A stretch of 64,000 nucleotides of DNA from assembly GCF_028736035.1 (NCBI RefSeq), contig NZ_CP117866.1, positions 10,395,001 through 10,459,000 of the forward strand, given 5' to 3'. Both the position numbers and the translations under genes were made by a program. The notes beneath the pieces were generated by a model, which saw nothing but the letters and a program-made list of their open reading frames with translations, was not told the DNA's origin and did no database searches. Position 1 is the stretch's first letter; every line of letters starts with the position of its first letter. Shown here piece after piece: positions 16,721 through 25,226 of this stretch. The stretch comes from Streptomyces sp. T12. Lineage in GTDB: Bacteria; Actinomycetota; Actinomycetes; Streptomycetales; Streptomycetaceae.

Positions 16721-18106
16721 ATGAGTGGAACGGGGAAGCGTCGACGTACGTCGGAGGGCGCGGGGAAGGCCGGGCTGACGCGGCGGGGGCGGATCCTGGC
16801 GTGGGGTGCGGGGGTGACCTCGGCCGTCGTGCTCGGCATCGCCGGGGTGGGCGCCTGGGTCTACCAGGACCTCAACGACAACATCAAATCCGCCGACGTC
16901 GACGACAAGATCGGCGGCGACCGTCCCGTCAACCTCAGCCCGGGCTCGAAGAACATCCTGGTCGTCGGCTCCGACAGCCGCGACGGGGCCAACGCCGAGT
17001 ACGGCAAGGACCTGACCACCATGCAGTCGGACACGCTGATGGTGCTGCACGTCCCCGCGAACCGGAAGTGGGCCGCGGTCGTGTCGTTCCCGCGTGACTC
17101 CTGGGTGGAGATACCGGCCTGCGACAAGGGCGACGGGAGCGACTCCGCCCCGCACCACGCCAAGATCAACGAGGCGTTCGCGCTCGGCGGCATCAGCGGC
17201 GAGGTCGCCGGGGCCGCCGCCTGCTCCATCAAGACGGTCGAGGCCAACACGGGCCTGCGTATCGACCACTTCATGTCCGTCGACTTCCAGGGCTTCAAGG
17301 GCATGGTCGACGCCCTGGACGGCATCGAGGTCTGCCCCGAGCAGGCCATCCACTCCAAGAAGGCCCGCCTGGACATGGAGGCCGGCTGTCAGACCGTCGA
17401 GGGCGAGAAGGCGCTCGGCTATGTGCGGGTCCGCTACGGCGTCGGCGACAACTCCGACATCGGACGCATCGGCCGCCAGCAGGAGTTCATGAACGCCCTG
17501 GCCGAGAAGGCGCAGGCCAAACTGACCAACCCGAAGGCGCTGTACGGCTTCCTGGGATCCGCCACCAAGTCCCTGACCACGGACCCCGACCTGGCCGGCA
17601 TCAAGCCGCTGTACGGACTCGCGTCGGAGCTCAAGTCGATCCCGAGCGACCGCCTGACGTTCCTCACCGTGCCCAACTACCCGCGGGAGGCCGACGTGGC
17701 CACCGACAGGGCCAACGTCGCCTGGCAGTACCCGCATGCCGCCGACCTGTTCACCTCCCTGGCCAAGGACAAGGAGGTCGACAAGAAACAGATGGAGGCG
17801 GACGCGAAGAACCCCGTGTACGCCTCCTCCGTGCGCGTCCAGGTCCTCAACGGCACCGGCATCTCAGGGCGGGCCGCCACCGTCGCCAAGGAGCTCCGCG
17901 AGGCCGGCGTCACCGTCGTCGGCACCGGCAACGCCCCGCAGGACACCGGTACCACGACCGTCACCTACCCGGCGGGCCTGGAGAAGTCGGCCGAGGCGCT
18001 AGCCGCCCGGCTGCCCGCAGCCCGGGCCACGCAGGACTCGGATGCCGCGGCGGGCGTGATCACCCTGGTCGTCGGGAAGGACCTCGACCCCGACGGCATA
18101 CGCTGA
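16721..18106 (+). CDS. LytR-CpsA-Psr (LCP) family cell-wall glycopolymer ligase
   Basis: A 461-residue membrane-anchored enzyme: basic cytoplasmic N-terminus, one helix (about 22-47), an LCP catalytic domain (about 85-260) and a C-terminal LytR_C domain (about 365-455, starting VRVQVLNGTGISGRAATVA). LCP signatures are present: VGSDSRDG, MQSDTLMVLHV, SFPRDSWVEIP, KINEAFALGG and RIGRQQEF. The family attaches teichoic-acid-like or arabinogalactan-type polymers to peptidoglycan from lipid carriers; the paired arginines bind pyrophosphate. The ATG at 16721 follows AGAGGGGG, which decides it over an in-frame upstream GTG/TTG region. Transcription ends at the hairpin 18115-18145. Confidence 0.92.
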   Translation: MSGTGKRRRTSEGAGKAGLTRRGRILAWGAGVTSAVVLGIAGVGAWVYQDLNDNIKSADVDDKIGGDRPVNLSPGSKNILVVGSDSRDGANAEYGKDLTTMQSDTLMVLHVPANRKWAAVVSFPRDSWVEIPACDKGDGSDSAPHHAKINEAFALGGISGEVAGAAACSIKTVEANTGLRIDHFMSVDFQGFKGMVDALDGIEVCPEQAIHSKKARLDMEAGCQTVEGEKALGYVRVRYGVGDNSDIGRIGRQQEFMNALAEKAQAKLTNPKALYGFLGSATKSLTTDPDLAGIKPLYGLASELKSIPSDRLTFLTVPNYPREADVATDRANVAWQYPHAADLFTSLAKDKEVDKKQMEADAKNPVYASSVRVQVLNGTGISGRAATVAKELREAGVTVVGTGNAPQDTGTTTVTYPAGLEKSAEALAARLPAARATQDSDAAAGVITLVVGKDLDPDGIR

Positions 18107-18114
18107 CCGGCCGC

Positions 18115-18145
18115 GCCGGGCGGACGCCGCTCGCGTCCGCCCGGC
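18115..18145. terminator. Bidirectional terminator hairpin (LCP/terB)
   Basis: A perfect 13-bp stem, GCCGGGCGGACGC with GCGTCCGCCCGGC, with a 5-nt loop. It lies between the convergent LCP and TerB genes and can serve both strands. Confidence 0.85.
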
Positions 18146-18163
18146 ACACGGGATGTCGACCGG

Positions 18164-18619
18164 TCAGAGGTCGAACTCGTGCGGCGGAAGGTCGAGCGCG
18201 TAGCACGCCTCGCGAACGACGGCCTGCTCGTCCTTGTCGAAATCCCCGTCGGCGCCTGCGATGACGATGCCGATCTGGATGACGGCACGCGCCTCCGCAG
18301 GCTTCTTCTTCGCCTTGGCGATCTCCTGCATCACGCTCACCTTGCCGAAGTCGAAGTCGGCGGTGAGCCGGTTCAGGTTCTCCTCGAAGCGGCGGCGCAG
18401 GTCGTCGGCGGGGAAGTTCTGCAACACCTCGTTGGTCGCGATCAGTTGGGCCACACGCTGCCGCTCGGAAGGGTCGACGGTGCCGTCGGCGGCGGCGACG
18501 AGCGCGCACATGGCCATGCTCGCGTCGCGGAAGGCGCCGCTCTTGAGGTCGTTCTTCTTCGCCACCAGCTGGGTCTGCATCGTCGATGCGGACTCCTTGA
18601 TGCGGTCCCACAGGGCCAT
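18164..18619 (-). CDS. TerB-family tellurite-resistance/stress protein
   Basis: A 151-residue all-helical TerB protein. It has the two family acidic repeats, VAAADGTVDPSERQRV and IAGADGDFDKDEQAVV, which form the predicted metal-binding helix pairs, and the N-terminal MALWDRIKESA common to streptomycete TerB. Ter proteins act at the membrane in tellurite and envelope-stress responses; other ter genes are not present here. The promoter region holds a perfect 22-bp TACA/TGTA palindrome 55 bp upstream of the start. Confidence 0.9.
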   Translation of the reverse strand: MALWDRIKESASTMQTQLVAKKNDLKSGAFRDASMAMCALVAAADGTVDPSERQRVAQLIATNEVLQNFPADDLRRRFEENLNRLTADFDFGKVSVMQEIAKAKKKPAEARAVIQIGIVIAGADGDFDKDEQAVVREACYALDLPPHEFDL

Positions 18620-18673
18620 GAGAACTCCAAACGCGATAGGGGGCTAGGCGGCCGCCCGGACCGGACGGCCGTA

Positions 18674-18695
18674 ACTTCTACAGTAATGTAGAAGT
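18674..18695. promoter_or_regulatory. Perfect 22-bp palindrome with TACA/TGTA core
   Basis: Arms ACTTCTACA and TGTAGAAGT flank a GTAA spacer between the divergent terB and acyltransferase genes. Core and spacing (TCTACA-N4-TGTAGA) match the imperfect dyad before the BlaI-like gene 3.6 kb away, and TACA/TGTA cores are a feature of known BlaI/MecI operators. I infer a BlaI-type operator controlling terB and perhaps the acyltransferase. Confidence 0.65.
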
Positions 18696-18783
18696 CAGCA
18701 GTCGCTGCTCGGTGGCTCATACGTGTGCGTTCGCACACAGCGCGGTTGAACCGGCGTACGGAGGTGTGCTTAGGGTGCTGGCG

Positions 18784-19941
18784 ATGTCCGCCGACGCCAC
18801 ACCCGTACCCACCGTCACACGCGCACCGCAGCGACAGCAGCAGCCGCTGCCGTCCGCAGGAGCGCGAGCGAGACGGGTCGATCAGCGGGACCCCTTCCTC
18901 GACAACGCCAAGTACCTGGCGATCGTGCTGGTGGCGGTCGGCCACGCATGGGAACCGTTGCGGGAGGGAAGCCGGGCCGTCACCACGCTGTACCTACTCG
19001 TGTACGCCTTCCACATGCCGGCGTTCGCCGTGATCTCGGGCTACTTCTCGCGGGGCTTCGAGGCGGAACCGCGGAAGATCGGACGCCTGCTGACCGGTGT
19101 GGCGCTTCCCTATGTGGTCTTCGAGGTGGCGTACACCCTCTTCACGCGGTGGACCAGCCAGGATCCCGACCGGCCGATCAGCCTGCTGGACCCCCTGTAC
19201 CTGACCTGGTTCCTGGCGGCGCTGTTCATCTGGCGGCTGACAGCCCCCCTCTGGCGGCTCGTGCGGTGGCCGCTGCCGCTCGCTCTCGCCCTCGCGATGC
19301 TCGCCACTCTCTCGCCTTCCATCGGTGACGACCTCGGCCTGCAGCGTGTCCTGCAGTTCCTGCCGTACTTCGTGCTCGGCCTGCTGCTGAAGCCGGAGCA
19401 TTTCCGGCCGGTCCGCCGCCGTGCGGCGCGCGTCCTGGCCCTGCCGTCCCTCGTCTGTGCCCTCGCGGTCGCGTACTGGGCGGTCCCGCGGATGAACTAC
19501 GCCTGGTTCTTCCACAGCGACAGCGCCGAGGAACTCGCCGCGCCCGCCTGGTACGGACCCGTGATGACACTGGCCACCTTCGGCTGTTCGGTCGTCCTGG
19601 TCGCCTGCTTCCTCGCCTGGGTTCCCGTGCGCCGGACCTGGTTCACCGTGCTGGGCGCCGGCACGCTGTGCGGCTTCCTGCTGCACGGCTTCGTCGCCCA
19701 GGCAGCCAAGTACTGGGGCTGGTACGACCCCGCCTGGATCCGGCAACCCGCCGGTGAGCTCACCGTCACACTGGTCGCGGCCCTGGTCATGACCGCGCTG
19801 TGCGCTCCTGTCGTCCAGCGGGTCTTCCGCCGCGTGACGGAACCACGGATGGCGTATGCCCTACGGGATCGGGAACTGCGTTTCGGCCACAAACGTCGTG
19901 CACGCCGCGGTCGTACAGTGCGGCCACGTTCGGGTGGTTGA
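18784..19941 (+). CDS. Acyltransferase-3 family membrane protein
   Basis: A polytopic protein of 385 residues resembling acyltransferase family 3: DPFLDNAKYLAIVLVAVGHAW near the N-terminus (the family's conserved start with a late His), FHMPAFAVISGYFSRGF, then about ten hydrophobic helices. These enzymes O-acylate extracytoplasmic sugars or lipids. The frame is open to a GTG at 18712, but the ATG at 18784 fits the family length better; its ribosome site is weak. The last ~25 residues are Arg-rich and run antiparallel through a kinase gene remnant, so the C-terminus may have been altered by a rearrangement. Confidence 0.78.
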   Translation: MSADATPVPTVTRAPQRQQQPLPSAGARARRVDQRDPFLDNAKYLAIVLVAVGHAWEPLREGSRAVTTLYLLVYAFHMPAFAVISGYFSRGFEAEPRKIGRLLTGVALPYVVFEVAYTLFTRWTSQDPDRPISLLDPLYLTWFLAALFIWRLTAPLWRLVRWPLPLALALAMLATLSPSIGDDLGLQRVLQFLPYFVLGLLLKPEHFRPVRRRAARVLALPSLVCALAVAYWAVPRMNYAWFFHSDSAEELAAPAWYGPVMTLATFGCSVVLVACFLAWVPVRRTWFTVLGAGTLCGFLLHGFVAQAAKYWGWYDPAWIRQPAGELTVTLVAALVMTALCAPVVQRVFRRVTEPRMAYALRDRELRFGHKRRARRGRTVRPRSGG

Positions 19942-20075
19942 CCTGGGCCGCCGCGACGCCCTCCCGGTCGAACCGCATGGGCAGATCGGGATCGATGCCG
20001 TCGTCGAGGACGAGCAGCTTGAGCGCGACCTCGCGGGCGCAGGTCGCGGTCCCACGCGGCCCACACCTCGCCCAT
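19895..20075 (-). pseudogene. Frameshifted Ser/Thr protein kinase remnant
   Basis: The 362-bp spacer after the acyltransferase holds a piece of a Hanks-type kinase on the minus strand. MGEVWAAWDRDL (20075-20040) is in one frame; one extra C then shifts it, and REVALKLLVL...MRFDREG...VNHPNVAALYDRGVHD continues in the next frame to about 19895. This covers the glycine-rich-loop end, the catalytic VALK lysine and helix C up to strand 4. Upstream Gly-loop residues and the whole C-lobe are missing, so it is truncated at both ends as well as frameshifted. The rest of the spacer shows nothing recognisable. Confidence 0.75.
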
Positions 20076-20303
20076 GCGGTGACGAACAGTACCGACGCGT
20101 GAGGCCCGGTCACGATCTCGGTGTACTGACCGCGCTCAAGGCCGACCAAACGCGAGACCTCTCGGGCGGCCCGGCGATAGAGTCCACACGTGCGTTGATC
20201 TTCCGGGCGGTGGCCGAGCGCCGCCGCAGACGGTCCCGGGCGACCCCTTCAGAGGGGGCCGCCCGGTCGGCATACCCGTCATCACTCCACCGGAGATCAC
20301 GCA

Positions 20304-21095
20304 ATGACCGCTCAGCAGCCCCTCACCTACGACGCCTTCATCGAACTCGCCGCCGCTGATTCAGCCGTCGTCGGCTTGGTCCTCAAAGGCTCCCGGGCCC
20401 ACGACGGCATGACCACCGACCACTCCGACCACGACTTGTACGTCGTCCTCGCCGACGGCGCGGCAACGACCCTCACCCGGTTCACGGGGCACCGCACAGC
20501 AGAACTCGACCTCGTCATCGTCTCCCTCGACGAGTTCCGCGCCGCCGGAATGCCGGGCTTCGAGCGGTACGCCCTGGCCCGCGCCCGGATCGTGCTCGAC
20601 CGACTCGACGGCACGATCGCCGAGATCCTGGCCGACAAGGCACGGCTCGACGCCGACGAAGCCTTCCGGGACGCGGGTGCGTGGCTCGACGCCTACGCCA
20701 ACTCCCTGTACCGCTCGATCAAGAACGACCGCGACGGACATGCGCTCGCGGCCCGGCTCGACGCCGCCGACAGCATCAGGTTCCTCCTGGAGCTGCTCTT
20801 CGCTCTCGACCGTCGCCCCCGCCCCTACAACAAATACCTGGAGTGGGAGCTTGCCCGGTTCCCGCTGCCCGGCTGGGACACCGGCATGCTGCTCGACGCC
20901 GTGGACCGCATCTCAGAGACAGGCGACGCATCCACACAGCGTCGCCTCTTCGCCCACGTCGAGGCATCGGTCCGGCGGGCCGGACACGGCGCGGTGCTGG
21001 ACGCCTGGGGCGAGGACCTGCACTTGATGCGTCGGCATCCGCAACGCGAAGCCGGGCGAAACGGCTTGAGAGGCGGCATCGCTTCGTGCGGGTGA
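20304..21095 (+). CDS. Nucleotidyltransferase-fold protein
   Basis: A 263-residue protein with the nucleotidyltransferase motif GSRAHDGMTTDHSDHDLYVV at about residues 29-48 (GS...SDxD/L acidic residues) and an all-helical C-terminal half. The substrate is unknown; homologous folds adenylylate antibiotics, proteins or RNA. CGGAGAT precedes the ATG. It follows a gene-decay patch and has no operon partner, so it may be accessory DNA. It is not closely similar to the AadA-like protein at 13985. Confidence 0.65.
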   Translation: MTAQQPLTYDAFIELAAADSAVVGLVLKGSRAHDGMTTDHSDHDLYVVLADGAATTLTRFTGHRTAELDLVIVSLDEFRAAGMPGFERYALARARIVLDRLDGTIAEILADKARLDADEAFRDAGAWLDAYANSLYRSIKNDRDGHALAARLDAADSIRFLLELLFALDRRPRPYNKYLEWELARFPLPGWDTGMLLDAVDRISETGDASTQRRLFAHVEASVRRAGHGAVLDAWGEDLHLMRRHPQREAGRNGLRGGIASCG

Positions 21096-21110
21096 AGGAC
21101 GCACGACCAT

Positions 21111-21140
21111 CCGGACGCCGCCCGCGCGGCGTGCGTCCGG
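21111..21140 (+). terminator. Terminator hairpin
   Basis: CCGGACGCCGC pairs with GCGGCG-T-GCGTCCGG (11 bp with one bulged T, 4-nt loop), 15 bp after the nucleotidyltransferase stop. Confidence 0.75.
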
Positions 21141-21203
21141 CTTCGGTGCGCGTGGTGTGCCCTGAGAGGTCAGGACGGCTCACGCGTGAAGGAGACACAC
21201 GGC

Positions 21204-21596
21204 ATGCTCGGACGATCGCAGGCGTTCAGCGGCTTCTCGGTCGACGACCTCGGCGAGGCCCGCCGGTTCTACGGTGAGGTTCTCGGCCTTGAGGTGGAGG
21301 AGACCGGCGAGGGGGACATGCGGATGCTGCTCGTCAAGCTCGGCAGCGGCGCGCAGGTCTTCGTCTACCCCAAGGAACAGCACACCCCCGCCACGTTCAC
21401 GATTCTCAACTTCCCCGTGGACGACATCGAGGCCGCGGTCGGCGAACTGGAGCGACGCGGCGTGACCCTTGAGCGCTACGCCGGATTCGACCACGACGAC
21501 AAGGGCATCGTCCGGGTCGGCAACGGCGGCCCCGCGGCGATCGCCTGGTTCACCGACCCCGCCGGGAACGTCCTCTCCGTGCTCCAGGAGAACTGA
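21204..21596 (+). CDS. VOC/glyoxalase-fold protein
   Basis: A 130-residue single-chain vicinal-oxygen-chelate protein with the paired beta-alpha-beta-beta-beta modules: [23 protein letters not shown] starts module 1, [18 protein letters not shown] starts module 2, and [14 protein letters not shown] closes it. The family includes glyoxalases, dioxygenases and antibiotic-binding proteins; nothing here selects one. GAAGGAG (21187-21193) is well placed for the ATG at 21204, which I prefer to the GTG at 21186. Confidence 0.85.
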   Translation: MLGRSQAFSGFSVDDLGEARRFYGEVLGLEVEETGEGDMRMLLVKLGSGAQVFVYPKEQHTPATFTILNFPVDDIEAAVGELERRGVTLERYAGFDHDDKGIVRVGNGGPAAIAWFTDPAGNVLSVLQEN

Positions 21597-21647
21597 CCGA
21601 CCGTCCGGTGCTGCGCCGGCTTCCGGCATGCCCGGGGACAGCGGCCG

Positions 21648-21995
21648 TCACAGCGTGAAGTCGATGACCTGTCCGTCGGTCTCGATGGTGGCGCCGCTGA
21701 TGTTGAGGGAGTCGTAGCAGCCGTGACTGCTGAAGACCTGGACCCACTGGCCGGCGGGCACGGTGACGGAGATGTCCTTCGCCTGGCCGACGGTGAAGTC
21801 GCTGTGGCAGGTGTAGACGCCTGCCGTCTGGGTCATGACCGAGTCCCCGTCGGTGATCGTGACGCGGAGGGTGGCGGTGACATCGGCCTGGGCCGCGGCC
21901 GACGCGGGTGTCGTGAGAGCCAGCGCGCCTGCCGCTGCGAGCCCTGCGGCCAGGGCGGAGACGCGGGTGCGGCGGAGGGCGGGACGAAGGCGCAT
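21648..21995 (-). CDS. Small secreted protein of unknown function
   Basis: A 115-residue protein with a Sec signal peptide (twin-arginine-free basic start, hydrophobic stretch about 13-29, cleavage likely after ASA near residue 33) and a mature beta-rich domain of about 80 residues. That domain has two cysteines (in VYTCHSD and SSHGCYDS) that can form one disulfide. I do not recognise a family. CCGGAG lies six bases before the ATG. Convergent with the VOC gene. Confidence 0.7.
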   Translation of the reverse strand: MRLRPALRRTRVSALAAGLAAAGALALTTPASAAAQADVTATLRVTITDGDSVMTQTAGVYTCHSDFTVGQAKDISVTVPAGQWVQVFSSHGCYDSLNISGATIETDGQVIDFTL

Positions 21996-22357
21996 GAAGA
22001 ACTCCGGATTCTCGGCTCCGGGCGCTCTGTTGCGCCGGAGTGGGGGTGCCTCGAAACGGTTGTCGGCGCTGTGGGGAAGCGCCGTCCCGGATTATTGAAC
22101 ATTCCACATCTCGCACGCCACATCAGCTTCGGCCATGTTCCCGTGCAACGGCAGACACGTACTCGCCCCGTGACCGCCACGACCCCCGTCGACGAAACGC
22201 CGGGCGCTGGCAAGATCGCGTCGACGGACCATTCGCGTCCATCACGTGGCGCTGCCCCGTGCGGGGCCCCATCCTGTGGCATCGCGGCCGGAAGCCGTGT
22301 CGCTCCGGTGCCCCGCGGCCGGGAATCGGTGCGCCGGCGCGCTGGTTGTCGTACGGC
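21996..22357. other. Intergenic region, no gene seen
   Basis: A 362-bp spacer between the divergently oriented small secreted protein and PhzF genes. It presumably holds both promoters. The only structure I see is a short GGCGCT...AGCGCC stem near 22066-22084 in the leader of the secreted-protein gene. None of the reading frames looks coding. Confidence 0.5.
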
Positions 22358-23257
22358 ATGGAGATCAACGAGCGGGCCGTCGACGCCCCCGATGTGCTGC
22401 ACTACACCGCCTTCTCGTCCCACCCGGACGGCGGCAACCCGGCGGGCGTCGTCCTGGACGCCGCGGGCCTCGACGACGCCGAGATGCTGGCGATCGCCGC
22501 CAAGTTGGGTTACAGCGAGTCCGCGTTCCTTACCGGTCCGCCGGAGGAACTGGAGGGACCGGGTGGGGAGCCTGGGCGGGCCTTCACCATTCGTTACTTC
22601 AGCCCTCAGGCGGAGGTGCCCTTCTGCGGCCATGCCACCGTCGCCGCCTCCGTGGCCTTGGCCGAGCGGATCGGTCCGGGCGATCTGGTCTTCGCCACCC
22701 GCGCGGGTACGGTGCCGGTGACGGTCACCCTTGAGGCGGACGGCACGCTCCGGGCGACATTGACGAGCGTGGAGCCCCGTGTCGAAGAGATCGCCGCGGA
22801 GGAACTGGCCGAGGCGCTGGCGGCGCTGGGCTGGCCGTCGGCGGACCTCGACCCGCTGCTGCCGCCCCGCATCGCCTTCGCAGGCGCCCGGCATCTGGTG
22901 CTGGGGGCCGGCAGCCGGGAACGGCTCGCCGATCTCTCGTACGACTTCGAGCGGCTCGCCGCCCTGATGCGGAAACTGGACCTGACGACCGTGCAGCTGG
23001 TGTGGCGTGCCGCGGACACCGTCTTCCACGTCCGCGACCCCTTCCCGATCGGCGGCGTAGTGGAGGACCCGGCCACCGGCGCCGCAGCCGCCGCCTTCGG
23101 GGCGTACGCGCGTGAACTCGCCCTGGTGCCCGCGGAGTCGGTGCTCACTCTGCACCAGGGCGAGGACATGGGCAGGCCGGGTGTGCTGACCGTGACCCTG
23201 CACGCCGGAGACCCGAAGGTCCGGGTCAGCGGCGCGGGCACGCGCATGCCCCGGTAA
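22358..23257 (+). CDS. PhzF-family isomerase-like protein
   Basis: A 299-residue PhzF/diaminopimelate-epimerase-fold protein. Signatures: HPDGGNPAGVVLDA (N-lobe), GYSESAFLT with the catalytic-position Glu, RYFSPQAEVPFCGHATVAAS and the C-lobe DPATGAAAAAFG. PhzF enzymes isomerise or epimerise small carbon acids, but most genomic members are uncharacterised. The chosen ATG lacks a clear ribosome site, though alignment to the family start supports it. It ends in a long hairpin shared with the convergent metalloprotease gene. Confidence 0.85.
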   Translation: MEINERAVDAPDVLHYTAFSSHPDGGNPAGVVLDAAGLDDAEMLAIAAKLGYSESAFLTGPPEELEGPGGEPGRAFTIRYFSPQAEVPFCGHATVAASVALAERIGPGDLVFATRAGTVPVTVTLEADGTLRATLTSVEPRVEEIAAEELAEALAALGWPSADLDPLLPPRIAFAGARHLVLGAGSRERLADLSYDFERLAALMRKLDLTTVQLVWRAADTVFHVRDPFPIGGVVEDPATGAAAAAFGAYARELALVPAESVLTLHQGEDMGRPGVLTVTLHAGDPKVRVSGAGTRMPR

Positions 23258-23303
23258 CGCTGGGAGGGGCGGAGCTCCTCGACGTCGTAGGGATCTGCCG
23301 GGT

Positions 23304-23366
23304 GGGTTGGTGCCCGGGAGCGCGTCTCCGCGCCCGGGCGGCCTGGGCACTCCCGGGCACCAACCC
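23304..23366. terminator. Long bidirectional hairpin, 17-bp perfect stem
   Basis: GGGTTGGTGCCCGGGAG (23304-23320) pairs exactly with CTCCCGGGCACCAACCC (23350-23366); the 29-nt loop is GC-rich. It lies between the convergent PhzF and metalloprotease stop codons and ends six bases before the latter. The large loop is unusual for a terminator. Confidence 0.75.
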
Positions 23367-23372
23367 CTCGGA

Positions 23373-24032
23373 TCACAGGCCGTCGCGCACCATCGCGGCG
23401 ACGATCTGGACGTGGCGGTCGGCCGCGGTGTTCGAGAACTCGTTGTCGTAGTTCAGGCCGTACGGCCAGAAGTGGCCACCGCCGGTGGAGATTTTGGCGC
23501 TCGCACCGTCGAACTGCCTGACCAGCGCCGTGGCCTGGGCACCGGTCCAGGTGCCGCTGCCGCCCAGGCGGGACCAGCCCGAGCTCGTCCCCACGCCGAT
23601 GGTGTGGGCGATCTCGTGCAGTGCGGTCCGCTCGTTCATGTAGCTGCGGTTGCCGAAGCGGATGGTTCCGTTGATGTTGCCGTCGGCGGTGGGTACGCCC
23701 GGGTCGTAGCGGACGGTGATGGTCTTGCCGAGGTCGCTGAGGTTGTTGTAGCGGGCCACCGCGGCGTTCATGGCCTTGGTGATGAGGTCGTAGGCGGTGC
23801 GCTGGTCCTCGGTGGGGTTGCCGGCGCGTTCGAGGGTCCAGGTGATGGTGGCCGCCGCCGATACCTGCCCCTGCGAGGCAGAGGTCGACGCAGATCCCGG
23901 CGCGGTCTGCGCGGTGGCCTGCGCGATGCCCGGGCCTGCCAGGACGGCGGCTGACAACGCGGCGACGACCGCCTTGGTGCGCCAGGGTATGGGCGTGCGC
24001 CGAGTGGGCAGCGGGGCTCGTCGTGAACTCAT
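23373..24032 (-). CDS. Secreted HExxH metalloprotease-like protein
   Basis: A 219-residue protein with a signal peptide (hydrophobic core about 20-35) and a mature domain carrying TALHEIAHTIGVG. This is an HExxHxxG zinc site of the metzincin type, with the third ligand presumably downstream. The C-terminal GGGHFWPYGLNYDNE is also distinctive. AGGAGG precedes the ATG. It is the first of three genes in a secreted polysaccharide-degradation group, so it may process cell-wall glycoproteins or the neighbouring enzymes; that is inference. Confidence 0.7.
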   Translation of the reverse strand: MSSRRAPLPTRRTPIPWRTKAVVAALSAAVLAGPGIAQATAQTAPGSASTSASQGQVSAAATITWTLERAGNPTEDQRTAYDLITKAMNAAVARYNNLSDLGKTITVRYDPGVPTADGNINGTIRFGNRSYMNERTALHEIAHTIGVGTSSGWSRLGGSGTWTGAQATALVRQFDGASAKISTGGGHFWPYGLNYDNEFSNTAADRHVQIVAAMVRDGL

Positions 24033-24125
24033 CGGGGGTCCTCCTGTGGGGGGTTGGCCGTCGCGTGTGTGTTGGGGGGGGCGACGGTTGATCTGTCGGC
24101 CCGCTGAGGATGCGGGCGGAGCCGT

Positions 24126-25133
24126 TCAGGTGCCGGTCTTCCCGACGCCCGCCCCGGCCCGGACGAGGGAGGGCACGTCGGTCGCGCGGTCCAGCGTGTA
24201 CGCGTAGTAGGTGCGCGGCTCCGTCACCGTCCCGTTGGTCTCGCAGGCACCGGTCCCGGCGCCGGCGAAGGCGTTGTCGCGCTGGACCAGCCGACCCGGT
24301 CCCGACTCGTCGTAGCCGCCGGCCGAGTAGCAGGGGTGGGGGACTGCTTCGAAGTAGTTGCCCTCGACCAGCACGCCCGCGTTCATGGTCGACGCGACGC
24401 CGTAAAGGGCGTTGCCCTTGTAGTAGTTGTTGTAGACGTGCACCGGTTCACCGAACCGCACGCGCGGATGCCGCTGTCGCGACCCGTCGAAGAAGTTGTG
24501 GTGGATGGAGACCTTCAACTTGCCCGTGTCCTGGCCGCTGTTGGCGTCGGAGTGACCGAGCAGCATGCTCTTGTCGGTCTTGTTGAACCAGTTCCAGGAC
24601 ACGGTGACGTACTGGGAGCCGCGCACGATGTCGACCGCCCCGTCGACCGGGGCGACGAACTCGTTGTGGTCGATCCAGATGTGGTGCGACTCCTGGCCGA
24701 CGTTGACGGCGTCGTCCTCGGCGGCGGTGAACCTGATGTTCCGCACGATGACGTTGTGGGAGCGGTAGAAGTCCAGGCCGCCGCCGTTGATGACGGCCGA
24801 GGAGCCGACTCCGACGATGGTCTTGTCGGGCCGTACGCCCTGCTTGCTGGTGATGTCGATGGTGCCCTGGACCCGGATGACCAGCGGGCCGGTCGTGTCG
24901 ATGTACTCCAGGAACTGCTCGGTGGTGGTGGCGGTCACGGTCGGGCCGCCGGCTCCGCCGGTGGTGCCGTGCTGGCCGAGCGCGTCGACGGCGGCGAAGC
25001 CGGTGGGGGAGGTCTCCGCCAAAGGTGCCGGCCTGTTCTCGGCGGCGGTGCCGGACGGCATCGTGATCGTGCAGAGCAACAGGGCGAGCGTGAGAGCGGG
25101 GACGCCGCGTGCGGCGCGTGACGACGACCTCAT
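24126..25133 (-). CDS. Secreted pectate lyase, PL1 family
   Basis: A 335-residue secreted parallel beta-helix enzyme. After a signal peptide (about 1-31) come the PL1 hallmarks: VIRVQGTID, KTIVGVGSSAVINGGGL, NVIVRNIRF, DAVNVGQESHHIWIDHNEF, DGAVDIVRGSQYVTVSWN and the catalytic-arginine strand FDGSRQRHPRVRFG. It cleaves polygalacturonate by beta-elimination, with Ca2+ held by the Asp-rich turns. I start it at the ATG at 25133 because GGGAGG lies six bases upstream; an in-frame ATG at 25184 would add 17 residues before the signal peptide. Divergent from the GH30 gene, with a LacI-type palindrome between. Confidence 0.93.
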   Translation of the reverse strand: MRSSSRAARGVPALTLALLLCTITMPSGTAAENRPAPLAETSPTGFAAVDALGQHGTTGGAGGPTVTATTTEQFLEYIDTTGPLVIRVQGTIDITSKQGVRPDKTIVGVGSSAVINGGGLDFYRSHNVIVRNIRFTAAEDDAVNVGQESHHIWIDHNEFVAPVDGAVDIVRGSQYVTVSWNWFNKTDKSMLLGHSDANSGQDTGKLKVSIHHNFFDGSRQRHPRVRFGEPVHVYNNYYKGNALYGVASTMNAGVLVEGNYFEAVPHPCYSAGGYDESGPGRLVQRDNAFAGAGTGACETNGTVTEPRTYYAYTLDRATDVPSLVRAGAGVGKTGT

Positions 25134-25214
25134 GCTGTTCCTCCCGGGGCGAGGGGCGGATCTTGTTCGGTCGTGCGAAAACACGGACGGGTACGGCAGC
25201 CGGCCAAGTAGGCG

Positions 25215-25226
25215 GAAAGCGCTTTC
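25215..25226. promoter_or_regulatory. LacI-family operator-like palindrome GAAAGCGCTTTC
   Basis: A perfect 12-bp palindrome with a central GC pair, the usual form of LacI/GalR-family sites, in the 270-bp region between the divergent pectate lyase and GH30 genes. It is 82 bp from the lyase start. I infer sugar-responsive repression of one or both genes; no LacI-type regulator is encoded in the window. Confidence 0.6.

Noticed and set aside
21833..23350. A 505-codon minus-strand frame over the PhzF region
   Set aside because: Composition typical of an antisense shadow; PhzF motifs are clear on the plus strand.
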